A stretch of 63,328 nt of DNA from CANLDA01 sp964021645 (lineage in GTDB: Bacteria > Pseudomonadota > Alphaproteobacteria > Rhodobacterales > Rhodobacteraceae): NCBI GenBank assembly GCA_964021645.1, contig CAXIAD010000007.1:1-63328 (forward strand), written 5' to 3'. This document shows positions 1 to 8,307 of the stretch, piece by piece. Positions within the stretch are counted from its first letter, which is position 1; every line of letters starts with the position of its first letter. The position numbers were made by a program, and so were the translations under genes. Below the pieces are notes generated by a model. The model worked only from the letters and a program-made list of their open reading frames with translations. It was not told where the DNA came from and ran no database searches.

Positions 1-388
1 TTTGGTCGAAAGCGATGACCCGCTAGAGGCAGGCCTAGAGATCATGTGCCAACCTCCGGGCAAAAAACTCTCAACCCTCAGCCTACTGTCGGGCGGCGAG
101 CAAACGCTGACCGCCATGGCCCTGATCTTTGCGGTATTCCTTGCGAACCCCGCCCCGATCTGTGTTCTGGATGAGGTCGACGCACCCTTGGATGACGCCA
201 ATGTCACGCGCTTTTGTGACCTATTGGATGAGATGTGCCGTCAAACCAACACGCGCTTTTTGATCATCACCCACCACGCCGTCACCATGGCGCGGATGGA
301 CCGCCTCTTTGGTGTGACAATGGCCGAGCAGGGCGTCAGCCAACTGGTCTCCGTCGATCTAAAAGCCGCCGCAACCATGGTCGCCTAA
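1..388 (+). CDS. smc: Chromosome segregation protein SMC, C-terminal fragment (cut by window start)
   Basis: This is the last ~128 residues of an SMC ATPase; the gene begins upstream of the window. The ABC-type signature LSGGEQ is followed by a Walker B strand ending in LDEVDAPLDDANV and then a D-loop/H-loop region (LIITHHAVTMARMDRLFGVTMAEQGVS). This order is diagnostic of the SMC/RecN head, and the 'LFGVTM.E.GVS' ending is typical of bacterial SMC. The protein forms an ATP-gated ring with ScpA/ScpB that organises and segregates the chromosome. It terminates normally at TAA 386-388, so the truncation comes from the window only. The family call is firm. Confidence 0.93.
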   Translation, partial: LVESDDPLEAGLEIMCQPPGKKLSTLSLLSGGEQTLTAMALIFAVFLANPAPICVLDEVDAPLDDANVTRFCDLLDEMCRQTNTRFLIITHHAVTMARMDRLFGVTMAEQGVSQLVSVDLKAAATMVA

Positions 389-458
389 TCCGCCACCTTC
401 ACTCGAACGTGACAGGCGTTTGTACCGCAATGCGCTATACTGCGGGCAGGAGGCCACA

Positions 459-836
459 ATGCTCAAACTATCCCTCGCCATCATTCTTCTTGCTGGTCCA
501 CTAGCCGCGCAAGACACGCCCACAGATCAGAATTGGGCGCAAAAAACCGGCGACACCCTGTTAACCGACGCGGCCCTACAGCAACGTCTAACCGGGCAAA
601 CCATCACCTTCTATGATGATGGCCAATCCTATTATTATCCCGACGGGCGCTACACTTACACCTATGCGGATGAGGGTGGAGTGGCCTATGGGCATTACCA
701 ACTAGAGCCTGACAGCACAGTCTGCGTTGCCTTCGTTAACGGGTTTTCTCGCTGTGACCGTTTTGTGCAAACCGCCGAGCGTTTGGTCATGCTCACAGCC
801 AAGGGCGACCGCTTTCCGGTCCGCCCCAGACCGTAA
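459..836 (+). CDS. Small secreted protein of unknown function
   Basis: I do not recognise this 125-residue protein. The start at 459 is preferred over the upstream ATG because a strong ribosome binding site (GCAGGAGG, 446-453) lies 5 nt before it. The product then opens with a classical signal peptide (MLKLSLAIILLAGPLAAQ, cleavage after Ala-Ala-Gln or nearby). The mature part is rich in Tyr, Gly and Asp and has a repeated pattern of short beta-strand-like segments (FYDDGQSYYYPDGRYTYTYADEGG) followed by two cysteines (CVAFVNGFSRC) that could form a disulfide in the periplasm. The layout resembles small periplasmic proteins common in Rhodobacteraceae. It is probably monocistronic. Confidence 0.7.
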   Translation: MLKLSLAIILLAGPLAAQDTPTDQNWAQKTGDTLLTDAALQQRLTGQTITFYDDGQSYYYPDGRYTYTYADEGGVAYGHYQLEPDSTVCVAFVNGFSRCDRFVQTAERLVMLTAKGDRFPVRPRP

Positions 837-841
837 AACCC

Positions 842-2014
842 CTATAGCCTATTCAACAGTGCCGCCGTCGGCCACGCATCCGCGGGCAGGCCCAGACGTT
901 GTTGTTCGCGTTGCACAGCGCTGCGGGTTTTGGCCCCCAAAATACCGTCCACTTTGCCTACGTCATGGCCGTGCTGTTTCAATTTCTTTTGCAACTGCTT
1001 CATTTGCGCTCCCTGCAACCCAGGCTCTGGATTGCCCGCAGCATAGGGCGCGGCCCCTTCTAAACGTGTTGCGAAATAGGCCGCCGTGGCAACATAGACA
1101 AAGCTTTGGTTCCATTCAAAATACACCCGAAAATTCGGATATGCCAAAAATGCAGGCCCCTTGCGCCCTTGCGGCAATACCAATGAGGCGGGCAGATTTG
1201 CCAACTGACCTTGGCGCGCTTTCACGCCCAATTTCGCCCAGTCACTGGCGTCTTTTGTGGTCTCCAGTCCGGACAGCGCCCAATCCATATTGCGCGGCAC
1301 AGTGACCTCCTGCAACCACGGCTCCCCCGCGCGCCAGCCAAGATGGTTCAGCATCTTACCACCCGACATCAGCGCATCTTGGGCCGAGGATTTAAGCCGT
1401 ACCTTGCCATCCCCATCCGCATCCACACCATTCGCCAAAATATCCGCTGGCAACATTTGCACCATGCCAATTTCACCGGCCCATGCGCCCGTGGTTTTTG
1501 TCGGGCTGAAATCGCCCGTTTTATATAGCTCAAGCGCGGCAAATACCTGCGGGCGAAATAGCTCAGGGCGTCTGCAATCATGCGACAGCGTGACCAGCGA
1601 ATTTAAGGTGTTGAAATCCCCCTGAAAGGCCCCGAAATCGGTTTCAAATGCCCAAAACGCCAGCAATACCCCCGGCGACACGCCATATTTTTGTTCAATA
1701 CGGGCAAAGGTCTGCCCATAGGTTTTTGCCTTGGATTTACCGGTGTTCAATCGGTTTGAGCTGATCAGCCGCTGGGAAAAATCCAGAAACGGGCGTTGAA
1801 AAACCCCCTGCGCGCGGTCGGCCTTCAACGTAGCGGGATCTTGGCGCACATTGGCGAAAAAGCTGTTCACTGTGCGTTTGTCATGCCCCAGCGCAGCGGC
1901 CTCTTTTTTCAATCCCTTAACAAAGCCGTTGAATGACCCGCCACAGGTTTGCGCGACTGTCGCCCCGGCAATGGACATCAACAGCGAAACGGCAATTGGC
2001 AAAACAAAACGCAT
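842..2014 (-). CDS. Lytic murein transglycosylase (MltB-type) with C-terminal peptidoglycan-binding domain
   Basis: The enzyme cleaves the MurNAc-GlcNAc bond of peptidoglycan, forming 1,6-anhydro ends, in the periplasm. From the ATG at 2014 it has 390 residues and a signal peptide (MRFVLPIAVSLLMSIAGATVAQ). The SLT_2/MltB catalytic domain follows. Its catalytic Glu sits in LLAFWAFETDFGAFQGD, and a second conserved block is GAWAGEIGMVQMLPADI. The last ~60 residues form a PG_binding_1 domain (LQGAQMKQLQKKLKQHGHDVGKVDGILGAKTRSAVQ). An in-frame start 22 codons upstream has no signal peptide at its N terminus and is less likely. The 3' end almost touches the convergent small secreted gene (stop at 836), leaving little room for a terminator. 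Confidence 0.88.
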   Translation of the reverse strand: MRFVLPIAVSLLMSIAGATVAQTCGGSFNGFVKGLKKEAAALGHDKRTVNSFFANVRQDPATLKADRAQGVFQRPFLDFSQRLISSNRLNTGKSKAKTYGQTFARIEQKYGVSPGVLLAFWAFETDFGAFQGDFNTLNSLVTLSHDCRRPELFRPQVFAALELYKTGDFSPTKTTGAWAGEIGMVQMLPADILANGVDADGDGKVRLKSSAQDALMSGGKMLNHLGWRAGEPWLQEVTVPRNMDWALSGLETTKDASDWAKLGVKARQGQLANLPASLVLPQGRKGPAFLAYPNFRVYFEWNQSFVYVATAAYFATRLEGAAPYAAGNPEPGLQGAQMKQLQKKLKQHGHDVGKVDGILGAKTRSAVQREQQRLGLPADAWPTAALLNRL

Positions 2015-2083
2015 GAGCAACCTCACTAAAATCAAATTAATTCTGCTGCAAACATTAGGCGCGCAGCGCCCGCATCGCAACTA

Positions 2084-2992
2084 TTAGAAAAGACAGATCA
2101 ATAATGTGATCATCAGGGCAGCCCCCCATGTGCGCCACAACGCAGCACAGGCCTGATCAATCTCTGCGGCACCGATTATCTTGGCACCACGCTCGTTCAC
2201 AAACGGGAAATCCTGCATCACACCGTCATAGGCACGCGGCCCCGCAATAGCGACATTCAGTGCTCGCGCCATAGCACTTTCGGGCCAACCCGCATTGGGA
2301 GAGCGGTGCTTTTGGGCGTCATCTCGTATCTGTGTCCATGCGCCAAGCCCGAAATGCGTCGCCGCAATCAAACAGGCTGTGATGCGCGCAGGCACCCAGT
2401 TCAATACATCATCCAGTCGCGCCGCTGCCCAGCCAAAATCGCGATGTTTTTCAGTGCGATAGCCGATCATGGAATCTGCTGTGTTGATGATTTTATAGAT
2501 CAATAACCCGGGCAATCCGCCGATCAAAAACCAAAATGCAGGCGCGATCACGCCATCCGATAGGTTTTCTGCCGCAGACTCAATTGATGATCGCGCCACA
2601 GCCGCGCCGTCCATCTGTGCCGTGTCCCGACTGACAATCATCGCAACAGCCCGGCGCCCATCTCCCAGCGATACCCGCAGCCCATCGGCAACGCGCGCCA
2701 CATGATCCACCAATGATTTCTGCGCCAACAGAATCGCGGTCACGATCAAAACGACCAGCCAGCCAAGCATGGAAATCACACCCCCCAACAGCCCCATGGC
2801 AATCACGAGTGCAACAACCACCAAAACGCCCCGCAGTTTTTGCTGGGGGCCATGATTGAATGTCGTATCTGCCCAGCCAATCACGCGCCCCATCAATACT
2901 GCCGGATGGGTCAATCGCCGCCATAACCACGCGGGCTCGCCAAATGCAGCATCCAACAGCATGGCAAGGGCAAGTAAGCCAGCGGTGCTCAT
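2084..2992 (-). CDS. cbiB: Adenosylcobinamide-phosphate synthase (CbiB/CobD)
   Basis: An integral membrane enzyme of 302 residues that joins adenosylcobyric acid to (R)-1-aminopropan-2-ol (phosphate) in the late steps of vitamin B12 synthesis. Family hallmarks are present: the N-terminal LLDAAFGEPAWLWRRLTHPAVLMGRVIGW block, several hydrophobic segments, AAENLSDGVIAPAFWFLIGGLPGLLIYKIINTADSMIGYR, and the late NAGWPESAMARALNVAIAGPRAYDG motif. The start codon overlaps the stop of the next upstream gene by 4 nt, which indicates translational coupling with the threonine-phosphate decarboxylase. In Rhodobacter-type nomenclature this gene is called cobD. Confidence 0.93.
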   Translation of the reverse strand: MSTAGLLALAMLLDAAFGEPAWLWRRLTHPAVLMGRVIGWADTTFNHGPQQKLRGVLVVVALVIAMGLLGGVISMLGWLVVLIVTAILLAQKSLVDHVARVADGLRVSLGDGRRAVAMIVSRDTAQMDGAAVARSSIESAAENLSDGVIAPAFWFLIGGLPGLLIYKIINTADSMIGYRTEKHRDFGWAAARLDDVLNWVPARITACLIAATHFGLGAWTQIRDDAQKHRSPNAGWPESAMARALNVAIAGPRAYDGVMQDFPFVNERGAKIIGAAEIDQACAALWRTWGAALMITLLICLF

Positions 2993-3966
2993 AATGCGGC
3001 CTCTAGCTGTGCCCAGCGATCAGAGGCGGGCAGGCCAAGGCGCAGATAGGTTTTTGAATAGGGGAAAATGCGGCTCCAGACGTGGCGCTGTGCCAGTTTC
3101 TGCTGCCATGCGGCGGCATCATCCACCTCATATAGACGAAACAGGCTGCATCCACCAACAAGCGCCGCCCCCTTGGCGCAAACCAACTGATCCAACCGCG
3201 CAGCTTCCTGCGTCAGGCTGGCGCGTGTTGCGGTGGCCCAATTGGTATCTTGCAAAGCGGCAGCGCCAATTTGCAACGCAGGGCCAGAAACAGCCCAAGG
3301 GCCGGTAAGATCACTCAGCCTTGCAATCAGTTTTGGACCAGCAATCACAAACCCAAGGCGCAAACCCGCAAGCCCCCAGAATTTGCCAAAGCTTTTGAGG
3401 ATAATAGTATCCTCTCCCGCATGCTCAATCAGGCTTTGCTCAGGGGCCACATCGCAAAAGCTTTCATCAATCACGGTGACCGGTGCCGCATCCGGGCCGT
3501 TGATGTCGGAGGCGGCCCAAAAGCGCCCTGTGGGATTGTTCGGATGCACCAATACGCGCGCATCTGTGTGTTTGGCATCGGCACTCACATTCCAGCCTTG
3601 GGCGGCGTATGCAGCCGCGTGTTCGTTATAGGTTGGGGCAGGGATGTCTACGCATTTAGGTTCTGCGCCAGATTTCGCGCCCAAAACAGCAGGCAGGCGC
3701 GCAATGATCGAAGAGGCCCCGGGTGCCGCAAGAATGGCCGCCCCGCGTGGGACATTCCAAAACGCGCGGGCTGCATCCATTAGGGCGTGCTGTGCGCCAG
3801 TGTCGGGCAGGGCAGACCAGCTATGGTCTGTGATCTGAGGCACAGGATAGGGCGTGGGGTTGATACCCGTGGATAGATCCAGCCAATCCGAACGGTTGCC
3901 ACCCCATTGCAGCATTGCATTGTCGACACCGCCGCCGTGGTCCCTATGCGCCATTTTCTTCGCCAT
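2989..3966 (-). CDS. cobC: L-threonine-O-3-phosphate decarboxylase-like aminotransferase, cobalamin synthesis
   Basis: A PLP-dependent class I/II aminotransferase-fold enzyme (325 residues from the ATG at 3966) that supplies the aminopropanol arm used by the adjacent cbiB product. The N terminus HRDHGGGVDNAMLQWGG and LDLSTGINPTPYPVP are typical of CobC/CobD decarboxylases. The cofactor-binding region includes VHPNNPTGRFW, VIDESFCD and the Schiff-base lysine in ILKSFGKFWGLAGLRLGF. It ends with ATGA overlap into cbiB, so the two form an operon. The Rhodobacter/Pseudomonas name is cobC; Salmonella calls it cobD. I saw no B12-riboswitch box upstream. Confidence 0.88.
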   Translation of the reverse strand: MAKKMAHRDHGGGVDNAMLQWGGNRSDWLDLSTGINPTPYPVPQITDHSWSALPDTGAQHALMDAARAFWNVPRGAAILAAPGASSIIARLPAVLGAKSGAEPKCVDIPAPTYNEHAAAYAAQGWNVSADAKHTDARVLVHPNNPTGRFWAASDINGPDAAPVTVIDESFCDVAPEQSLIEHAGEDTIILKSFGKFWGLAGLRLGFVIAGPKLIARLSDLTGPWAVSGPALQIGAAALQDTNWATATRASLTQEAARLDQLVCAKGAALVGGCSLFRLYEVDDAAAWQQKLAQRHVWSRIFPYSKTYLRLGLPASDRWAQLEAAL

Positions 3967-4128
3967 TGCCTGCCCTTTACATCGGTTACCGCCTTCAAGC
4001 GGAAATATGGGCTGCTGACAAGGGCGCATGGCGGCACAGCGATAGAGGAAAGCGGCGGGTTGGGTGTTGTCTGCGTTGATATGGCCCGCGCCCGCCGCGT
4101 TGAAACGGCGGGATAGGCGGCACCCGCG

Positions 4129-5115
4129 TCAGCCCCGGTTGTGAGGTTCCATGTAATCGAGATCTGGATTCGTAGGGATGATGCGATGCGGATTAATGCT
4201 ATCGTGGCTATAGTGATAGTGGCGCACGATATGGGGCATGTTCACTGTCTCCATGATGCCCTGCATCTGATACAATTCGCGCGTATAGGCCCATAGGTTC
4301 GGATAATCTATCAGCCGCTTGCGATTGCATTTGAAATGTAAGTGATACACCGGATCAAACCGGATCAACGTGGTGAAAAGCCGCCAGTCTGCCTCTGTTA
4401 ATTTATCCCCCATCAGATAGCGATTGCTGCCCAGCCGGCTCTCCAGCCACTCCAGCGTATCAAACAACGGTGTGATCGCCGCATCATAAGCCTGCTGCGT
4501 GGTGGCAAAGCCACATTTGTAGACGCCATTGTTCAGCGTGTCATAGACGCGTTGGTTGACCTCCTCTATGGCGTCACGCATCGCTACAGGCCAGAAATCC
4601 AACGTATTGCCCGTCAGCCCGTCAAAGGCCGAATTGAACATCCTGATAATTTCGGAGCTTTCGTTGGAAACGATGGTTTCTTGCTGCATGTCCCATAAAA
4701 TCGGCACCGTGACCCGCCCGCTATAACCCGCGTCTGCCTTGGTGTATATTTCATAGGCATGGCCCAACCCATAAAGGCTGTCCCCCGTCGCGCCGGCCTC
4801 GTCACGCTCAAATGTCCAGCCACGATCCAACATGTCAGGATGCACCACCGAGGTTGAGATATGCGCATTCAGCCCCTTGAGGTGGCGAAAAATCAGGGTG
4901 CGGTGCGCCCAAGGACAGGCATGCGATACATACAAATGATAGCGCGCAGTTTCTGGCGCAAACCCGCCCTTGCCACCGGAGCTTGCCCCCGAACTATCTG
5001 GGCCATTCGCCGTGATCCAATTGCGAAACTGCGATTGCGAGCGTTCAAATTTCCCACCCGATGATTTGGTGTCATACCACTGATCAACCCATTGACCGTC
5101 TACCAAAAGCCCCAT
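4129..5115 (-). CDS. yqjG: Glutathionyl-hydroquinone reductase (YqjG/ECM4-type glutathione transferase)
   Basis: A 328-residue member of the omega/Xi glutathione transferase group that reduces glutathionyl-hydroquinones to hydroquinones with GSH. The N terminus MGLLVDGQWVDQWYDTKSSGGKFER and the thioredoxin-fold active-site cysteine in YVSHACPWAHRTLIFRHLKGL are diagnostic. Further conserved blocks are VPILWDMQQETIVSNESSEIIRMFN and, in the helical domain, GVYKCGFATTQQAYD, LMGDKLTEADWRLFTTLIRFDPVYH and NLWAYTRELYQ. Such enzymes are cytosolic and link to quinone detoxification. The gene appears monocistronic, with 160 bp separating it from the convergent cobC leader side. The subfamily call is confident; the physiological substrate is not. 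Confidence 0.9.
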   Translation of the reverse strand: MGLLVDGQWVDQWYDTKSSGGKFERSQSQFRNWITANGPDSSGASSGGKGGFAPETARYHLYVSHACPWAHRTLIFRHLKGLNAHISTSVVHPDMLDRGWTFERDEAGATGDSLYGLGHAYEIYTKADAGYSGRVTVPILWDMQQETIVSNESSEIIRMFNSAFDGLTGNTLDFWPVAMRDAIEEVNQRVYDTLNNGVYKCGFATTQQAYDAAITPLFDTLEWLESRLGSNRYLMGDKLTEADWRLFTTLIRFDPVYHLHFKCNRKRLIDYPNLWAYTRELYQMQGIMETVNMPHIVRHYHYSHDSINPHRIIPTNPDLDYMEPHNRG

Positions 5116-5325
5116 GTGTGCTGCCCTCGCTTGTGCATGTTTATCGCCCCGTAATGGCGCAATCTTTGGATTATCCTATGGGGCATTGCCAGATATGCCT
5201 ACTGCCATAGATGCAAAACTGTTGCGCGCCTGCGCACAGACACAAGATGGGCCGCAATTTCGTCAAAGCTTTACTTGACGTTAAGCGGTTTCGCGGCAAA
5301 CTTGGTCATAACTGGAGATATTGAT

Positions 5326-5679
5326 ATGACCACCTTTCTGCCAAAAGAGGTCCAGGCCGGGCTGGATGCCGCCCGAAAACAGAATCTAAAACGCAAAAGC
5401 CGATTGCGTGTTGAGGCAGATGGCGAAAGCTTTCGCATTCTGACGTTTCGCGACGATGGCTTTACGCTGGATGTTGAGCAGGCCCCGCACCTGCGTGGCT
5501 TGGTCGATGTTTACGACGGTTCGCGCCATATCTATCAATGCCTGGTCGTCGCCTCAGAAGAAGAGAACGGCGAAATGCTGTATGAATTCAAACGCTCCAC
5601 AGCTGTGCTAGATCGCGTGCCACTGGATTTTTACCGTGAGGAAAACGCGCCTGTGGCTTTGATTGGCAAAGATTTCTGA
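5326..5679 (+). CDS. Small conserved protein of unknown function (PilZ-like size and composition)
   Basis: A 117-residue cytosolic protein without signal peptide or membrane segment. The start at ATG 5326 is chosen because CTGGAGA (5312-5318) is well placed; an earlier in-frame start at 5275 has no ribosome binding site. The N terminus is basic (AARKQNLKRKSRLRVEADGESFRILTF), the middle is FTLDVEQAPHLRGLVDVYDGSRHIYQCLV, and the end is YEFKRSTAVLDRVPLDFY. I recognise the type as a conserved Rhodobacteraceae protein but cannot assign a domain with certainty; a divergent beta-barrel such as PilZ is a guess from length and pattern. It is divergent from yqjG. Confidence 0.65.
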   Translation: MTTFLPKEVQAGLDAARKQNLKRKSRLRVEADGESFRILTFRDDGFTLDVEQAPHLRGLVDVYDGSRHIYQCLVVASEEENGEMLYEFKRSTAVLDRVPLDFYREENAPVALIGKDF

Positions 5680-5978
5680 TTTAGCGCCGCGATTTCAGGG
5701 CACTGCATGACGGGGCAATGATGCGACCGGATGATGCCTATATGTTGGCTTGCAAAAACTGACGGAATTAAAATCCCGTTTTGCGAATCTCATAACTATT
5801 GAATGTCGTCAGGCGGCGGGCGCTTTTTTGAAGCACGACGGTACCGTAAGCGGCTTGAAAACACATAAGCAGATGTTTTTAACGTGACCTAATTGAGAAG
5901 GCTACGCCTTCGCTCAACGCATCGAACCCCCACCTGTCCTCCCCCTTTGTCTAAGGGGGAGGGACCCTTGCTGCAATG
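5680..5978. other. Gene-free interval with two intergenic hairpins
   Basis: I see no gene in these ~300 bases. Two hairpin-forming stretches are present. One is AGAAGGC-tac-GCCTTC around 5896-5911. The other is CCTCCCCCTT / AAGGGGGAGG at 5938-5947 and 5953-5962, with a 5-nt loop. The second lies 17-41 nt beyond the stop of the leftward aminotransferase gene and could act as its terminator, although the U-run is weak. A related pair of arms appears near 44001-44028. Confidence 0.6.
5938..5962 (-). terminator. Hairpin after the MalY-type gene
   Basis: There are perfect 10-bp arms (CCTCCCCCTT and AAGGGGGAGG) with loop TGTCT. It is placed just 3' of the stop codon at 5979 of the leftward gene. 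No long U-tract follows on the minus strand, so it may be a Rho-assisted or mRNA-stabilising hairpin. Confidence 0.45.
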
Positions 5979-7151
5979 TTATTGCAGATCAGCAAAGGCG
6001 GCTTGCAACCGCTCGCTCGCTTGGATGACATAGCTACGGGGCGTGGCAATATTGAAGCGCAGGAAATTCTCCCCGCCAGTGCCAAAAGTCGGACCGTGAT
6101 TGGCAGCGATTCGCGCGTCTTGCTGCACACGCCGCGTGAATTCCGCCCGATCCATCCCCGTGCCCGAAAAATCCACCCAACTTAGGTATGTCGCTTCAAG
6201 CGACATTGTGGCGAGCCCCGGAATGCCTGCAATCGCCGCATCCAAAATCTGGCGATTCCCCTCGAGGTATTCCATCAACCCGTCAACCCACACCGCCCCA
6301 TCAGGGCTATAGGCGGCGGTGGCCATGAACAGGCCAAAGGAATTGGCAGAAATCCCCATCGCGGCCATGCGCTTGGCAAACCGCGCACGTAGGGCTGTAT
6401 CAGGGATAATCACATTGCCCGAATGGCTGCCTGCGATGTTAAATGTCTTTGTGGTGGCCGTCATCATCACCAAACGATCCAGAATGCTGTCATCCACCAA
6501 GGTCATGGGAATATGCGCGTGACCCGGATAGATCAGATCATGGTGAATTTCGTCACTCACCAGAATGAGATCATGGCGTTTGCAGAAGTCAGCCACCCCT
6601 TGCAGCTCCTCACGGCTCCAGACGCGCCCCCCCGGATTATGCGGTGAACACAGGATAACCATGCTCTCATGGCCCTTCATCTGCGCGTCATAGGCCGCGA
6701 AATCCATCTCATACCGGCCATCGTTATTGACCAGCTCGCATTCCACAACCTCACGTCCCGCCGCAGCAATCACACGGGCAAAGGCGTGATAAACTGGCGT
6801 AAACAACACCACCCCATCGCCGGGTTTGGAATAGGTATCAACGCATAGTGCTGTGCCGTTCACCAACCCATGCGTGGTGAAAATTGCCGCCGGATCAACG
6901 TGCCACCCATGGCGGTTTTCCATCCACCAACAGATCGCCTCTTTGTAGGGGGTGTCATCGCCGTGATACCCATAAATCCCATGATCGTGCATTTTACCGA
7001 TCGCATCAGCCACACATTGCGGCGGGCGAAAATCCATATCTGCCACCCACATGGCGATTCCATCCTCCGCCGGGACGCCATAGATTTTTTCCATCATATC
7101 CCATTTCACCGAATGGGTGCCGTGACGGTTGATGACCTCATCAAAATCCAT
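5979..7151 (-). CDS. MalY/PatB-family PLP-dependent C-S lyase (putative cystathionine beta-lyase)
   Basis: A fold-type I PLP enzyme of 390 residues. The MalY/PatB signature is visible from the N terminus (FDEVINRHGTHSVKWD, GIAMWVADMDFRPPQCVADAIG) through VILCSPHNPGGRVWSREEL, LVSDEIHHDLIYPGH and the PLP lysine in MMTATTKTFNIAGSHSGNVII. It ends with GENFLRFNIATPRSYVIQASERL. Members cleave cystathionine or other cysteine conjugates to pyruvate, ammonia and a thiol; in Roseobacters PatB-type lyases can also act on sulfur metabolites. The start at 7151 follows GGAGAG by 6 nt; ten upstream codons in frame are likely untranslated. It is divergent from def, ~100 bp away. Confidence 0.88.
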   Translation of the reverse strand: MDFDEVINRHGTHSVKWDMMEKIYGVPAEDGIAMWVADMDFRPPQCVADAIGKMHDHGIYGYHGDDTPYKEAICWWMENRHGWHVDPAAIFTTHGLVNGTALCVDTYSKPGDGVVLFTPVYHAFARVIAAAGREVVECELVNNDGRYEMDFAAYDAQMKGHESMVILCSPHNPGGRVWSREELQGVADFCKRHDLILVSDEIHHDLIYPGHAHIPMTLVDDSILDRLVMMTATTKTFNIAGSHSGNVIIPDTALRARFAKRMAAMGISANSFGLFMATAAYSPDGAVWVDGLMEYLEGNRQILDAAIAGIPGLATMSLEATYLSWVDFSGTGMDRAEFTRRVQQDARIAANHGPTFGTGGENFLRFNIATPRSYVIQASERLQAAFADLQ

Positions 7152-7248
7152 GAATTTCTCTCCTCGCATAGATGCAGGCACGCTACCCTATTGCTTCTCA
7201 AGTTCAAGAGGCGTTGCAGTGCGCGCCGCCTTGTTTTATCTGACCCCT

Positions 7249-7761
7249 ATGTTGAGACCTATTTTGATCCATCCTGATCCCCGCTTGAAAAAGATCTGTG
7301 CCCCTGTGCTGGATCTGACCGATGACTTGCGCGCCCTTGCCAAGGACATGTTGAAAACCATGTATGACGCCCCCGGCATTGGCCTTGCCGCGCCGCAGGT
7401 TGGCGTGCTTGAACAGCTGATCGTGATGGATTGCATCAAAGACGGCGACCCCGAACCCGAGGTGATGTTCAATCCGGTTGTGCTTTCTGCCTCCGATGAT
7501 CTGAACACCTATGAGGAGGGCTGCCTGTCGCTTCCTGATCAATTTGCAGATGTCACGCGCCCCGCAATGGTGCGTGTGAGCTGGCTGGATATCAACGGCA
7601 ATCCCCAAGAAGGCGACTTTGAAGAGCTAAGGGCGACCTGTGTGCAGCACGAGATTGACCACCTGAACGGCAAGCTTTTCATTGATTACTTGGGGCCGAT
7701 GAAACGTCAAATGATGACACGACGCTCTCAGAAAATGAAACGCGAACTCGCGCGCGGTTAA
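7249..7761 (+). CDS. def: Peptide deformylase, active form
   Basis: It removes the formyl group from the N-terminal Met of nascent proteins. The 170-residue protein from ATG 7249 (MLRPILIHPDPRLKK) carries all three deformylase motifs: GIGLAAPQVG (residues ~43-52), EEGCLSLPD with metal ligand Cys92, and QHEIDHLNGKLFIDYL with His134, catalytic Glu135 and His138. The longer in-frame extension upstream has no supporting ribosome binding site. It heads a def/def-like/fmt group, the natural pairing of formylation and deformylation enzymes. Confidence 0.95.
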   Translation: MLRPILIHPDPRLKKICAPVLDLTDDLRALAKDMLKTMYDAPGIGLAAPQVGVLEQLIVMDCIKDGDPEPEVMFNPVVLSASDDLNTYEEGCLSLPDQFADVTRPAMVRVSWLDINGNPQEGDFEELRATCVQHEIDHLNGKLFIDYLGPMKRQMMTRRSQKMKRELARG

Positions 7762-7812
7762 CTCCCGCGTTCCCTCAATCCCCGTTCTGATCCTCACCCA
7801 CCGGAGTACGCA

Positions 7813-8307
7813 ATGACCGTTCGCCTCTGCCTGCCATGGCCTGACAAACGTCTGCGCACCCCCGCAGCAGAGGTGGTCGAGATCACCGATGCCGAACGCT
7901 CGGTGTGGAATGACCTGATCGACACGATGGAGGCCATGCCCGGCGTTGGCATGGGTGCCAATCAGATCGGTGTGATGCAGCGGTTGATTGTTGTGGATGC
8001 CTCTCGTGAACGCGGCAAGGTGGTCAAAATGGCCAATCCCGTGATCCTGCATGCCTCAATAGAGCTGCGCGACCACGAGGAGGCCAGCCCGAATCTGCCC
8101 GGCGTCTCGACCCTGATCAAACGTCCGCGCGCCGTGACTGTGCGCTATATGGATGAAAACGGTGCCACCACCGACAAGGATTTTGTCGGACTTTGGGCGA
8201 CATCTGTGCAGCATCAGATCGACCATATTAACGGCAAGCTGTTCTTTGATCACGTCAGCCGCACCAAACGCGACATGTTGATCAAAAAGGCGGGCAAGCT
8301 GAAATGA
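7813..8307 (+). CDS. Peptide-deformylase-like protein lacking catalytic residues
   Basis: A 164-residue paralogue of the preceding def product; the two can be aligned without gaps through the core. Motif 1 is GVGMGANQIG. In motif 2 the metal ligand Cys92 is replaced by Ser (EEASPNLPG). In motif 3 the catalytic Glu135 is replaced by Gln (QHQIDHING); both His ligands remain (134 and 138). Enzymatic deformylation is therefore unlikely by the known mechanism. The gene sits 51 nt after def and overlaps fmt by 4 nt (ATGA), so it is translated with the initiator-formylation enzyme. A non-catalytic role, for example binding formylated N termini or ribosomes, is inference. It is commonly annotated as a peptide deformylase. 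Confidence 0.85.
   Translation: MTVRLCLPWPDKRLRTPAAEVVEITDAERSVWNDLIDTMEAMPGVGMGANQIGVMQRLIVVDASRERGKVVKMANPVILHASIELRDHEEASPNLPGVSTLIKRPRAVTVRYMDENGATTDKDFVGLWATSVQHQIDHINGKLFFDHVSRTKRDMLIKKAGKLK

Noticed and set aside
3967..4128. Possible cobalamin riboswitch upstream of cobC
   Set aside because: No B12-box-like GCCACTG or other conserved elements are present on the minus strand; only a GC-rich 7-bp hairpin at 4091-4112 is seen.
5885..5935. tRNA-like GGGTTCGATGCG stretch on the minus strand
   Set aside because: It cannot be folded into a cloverleaf with a 7-bp acceptor stem and anticodon arm; the region is better described as intergenic hairpins.
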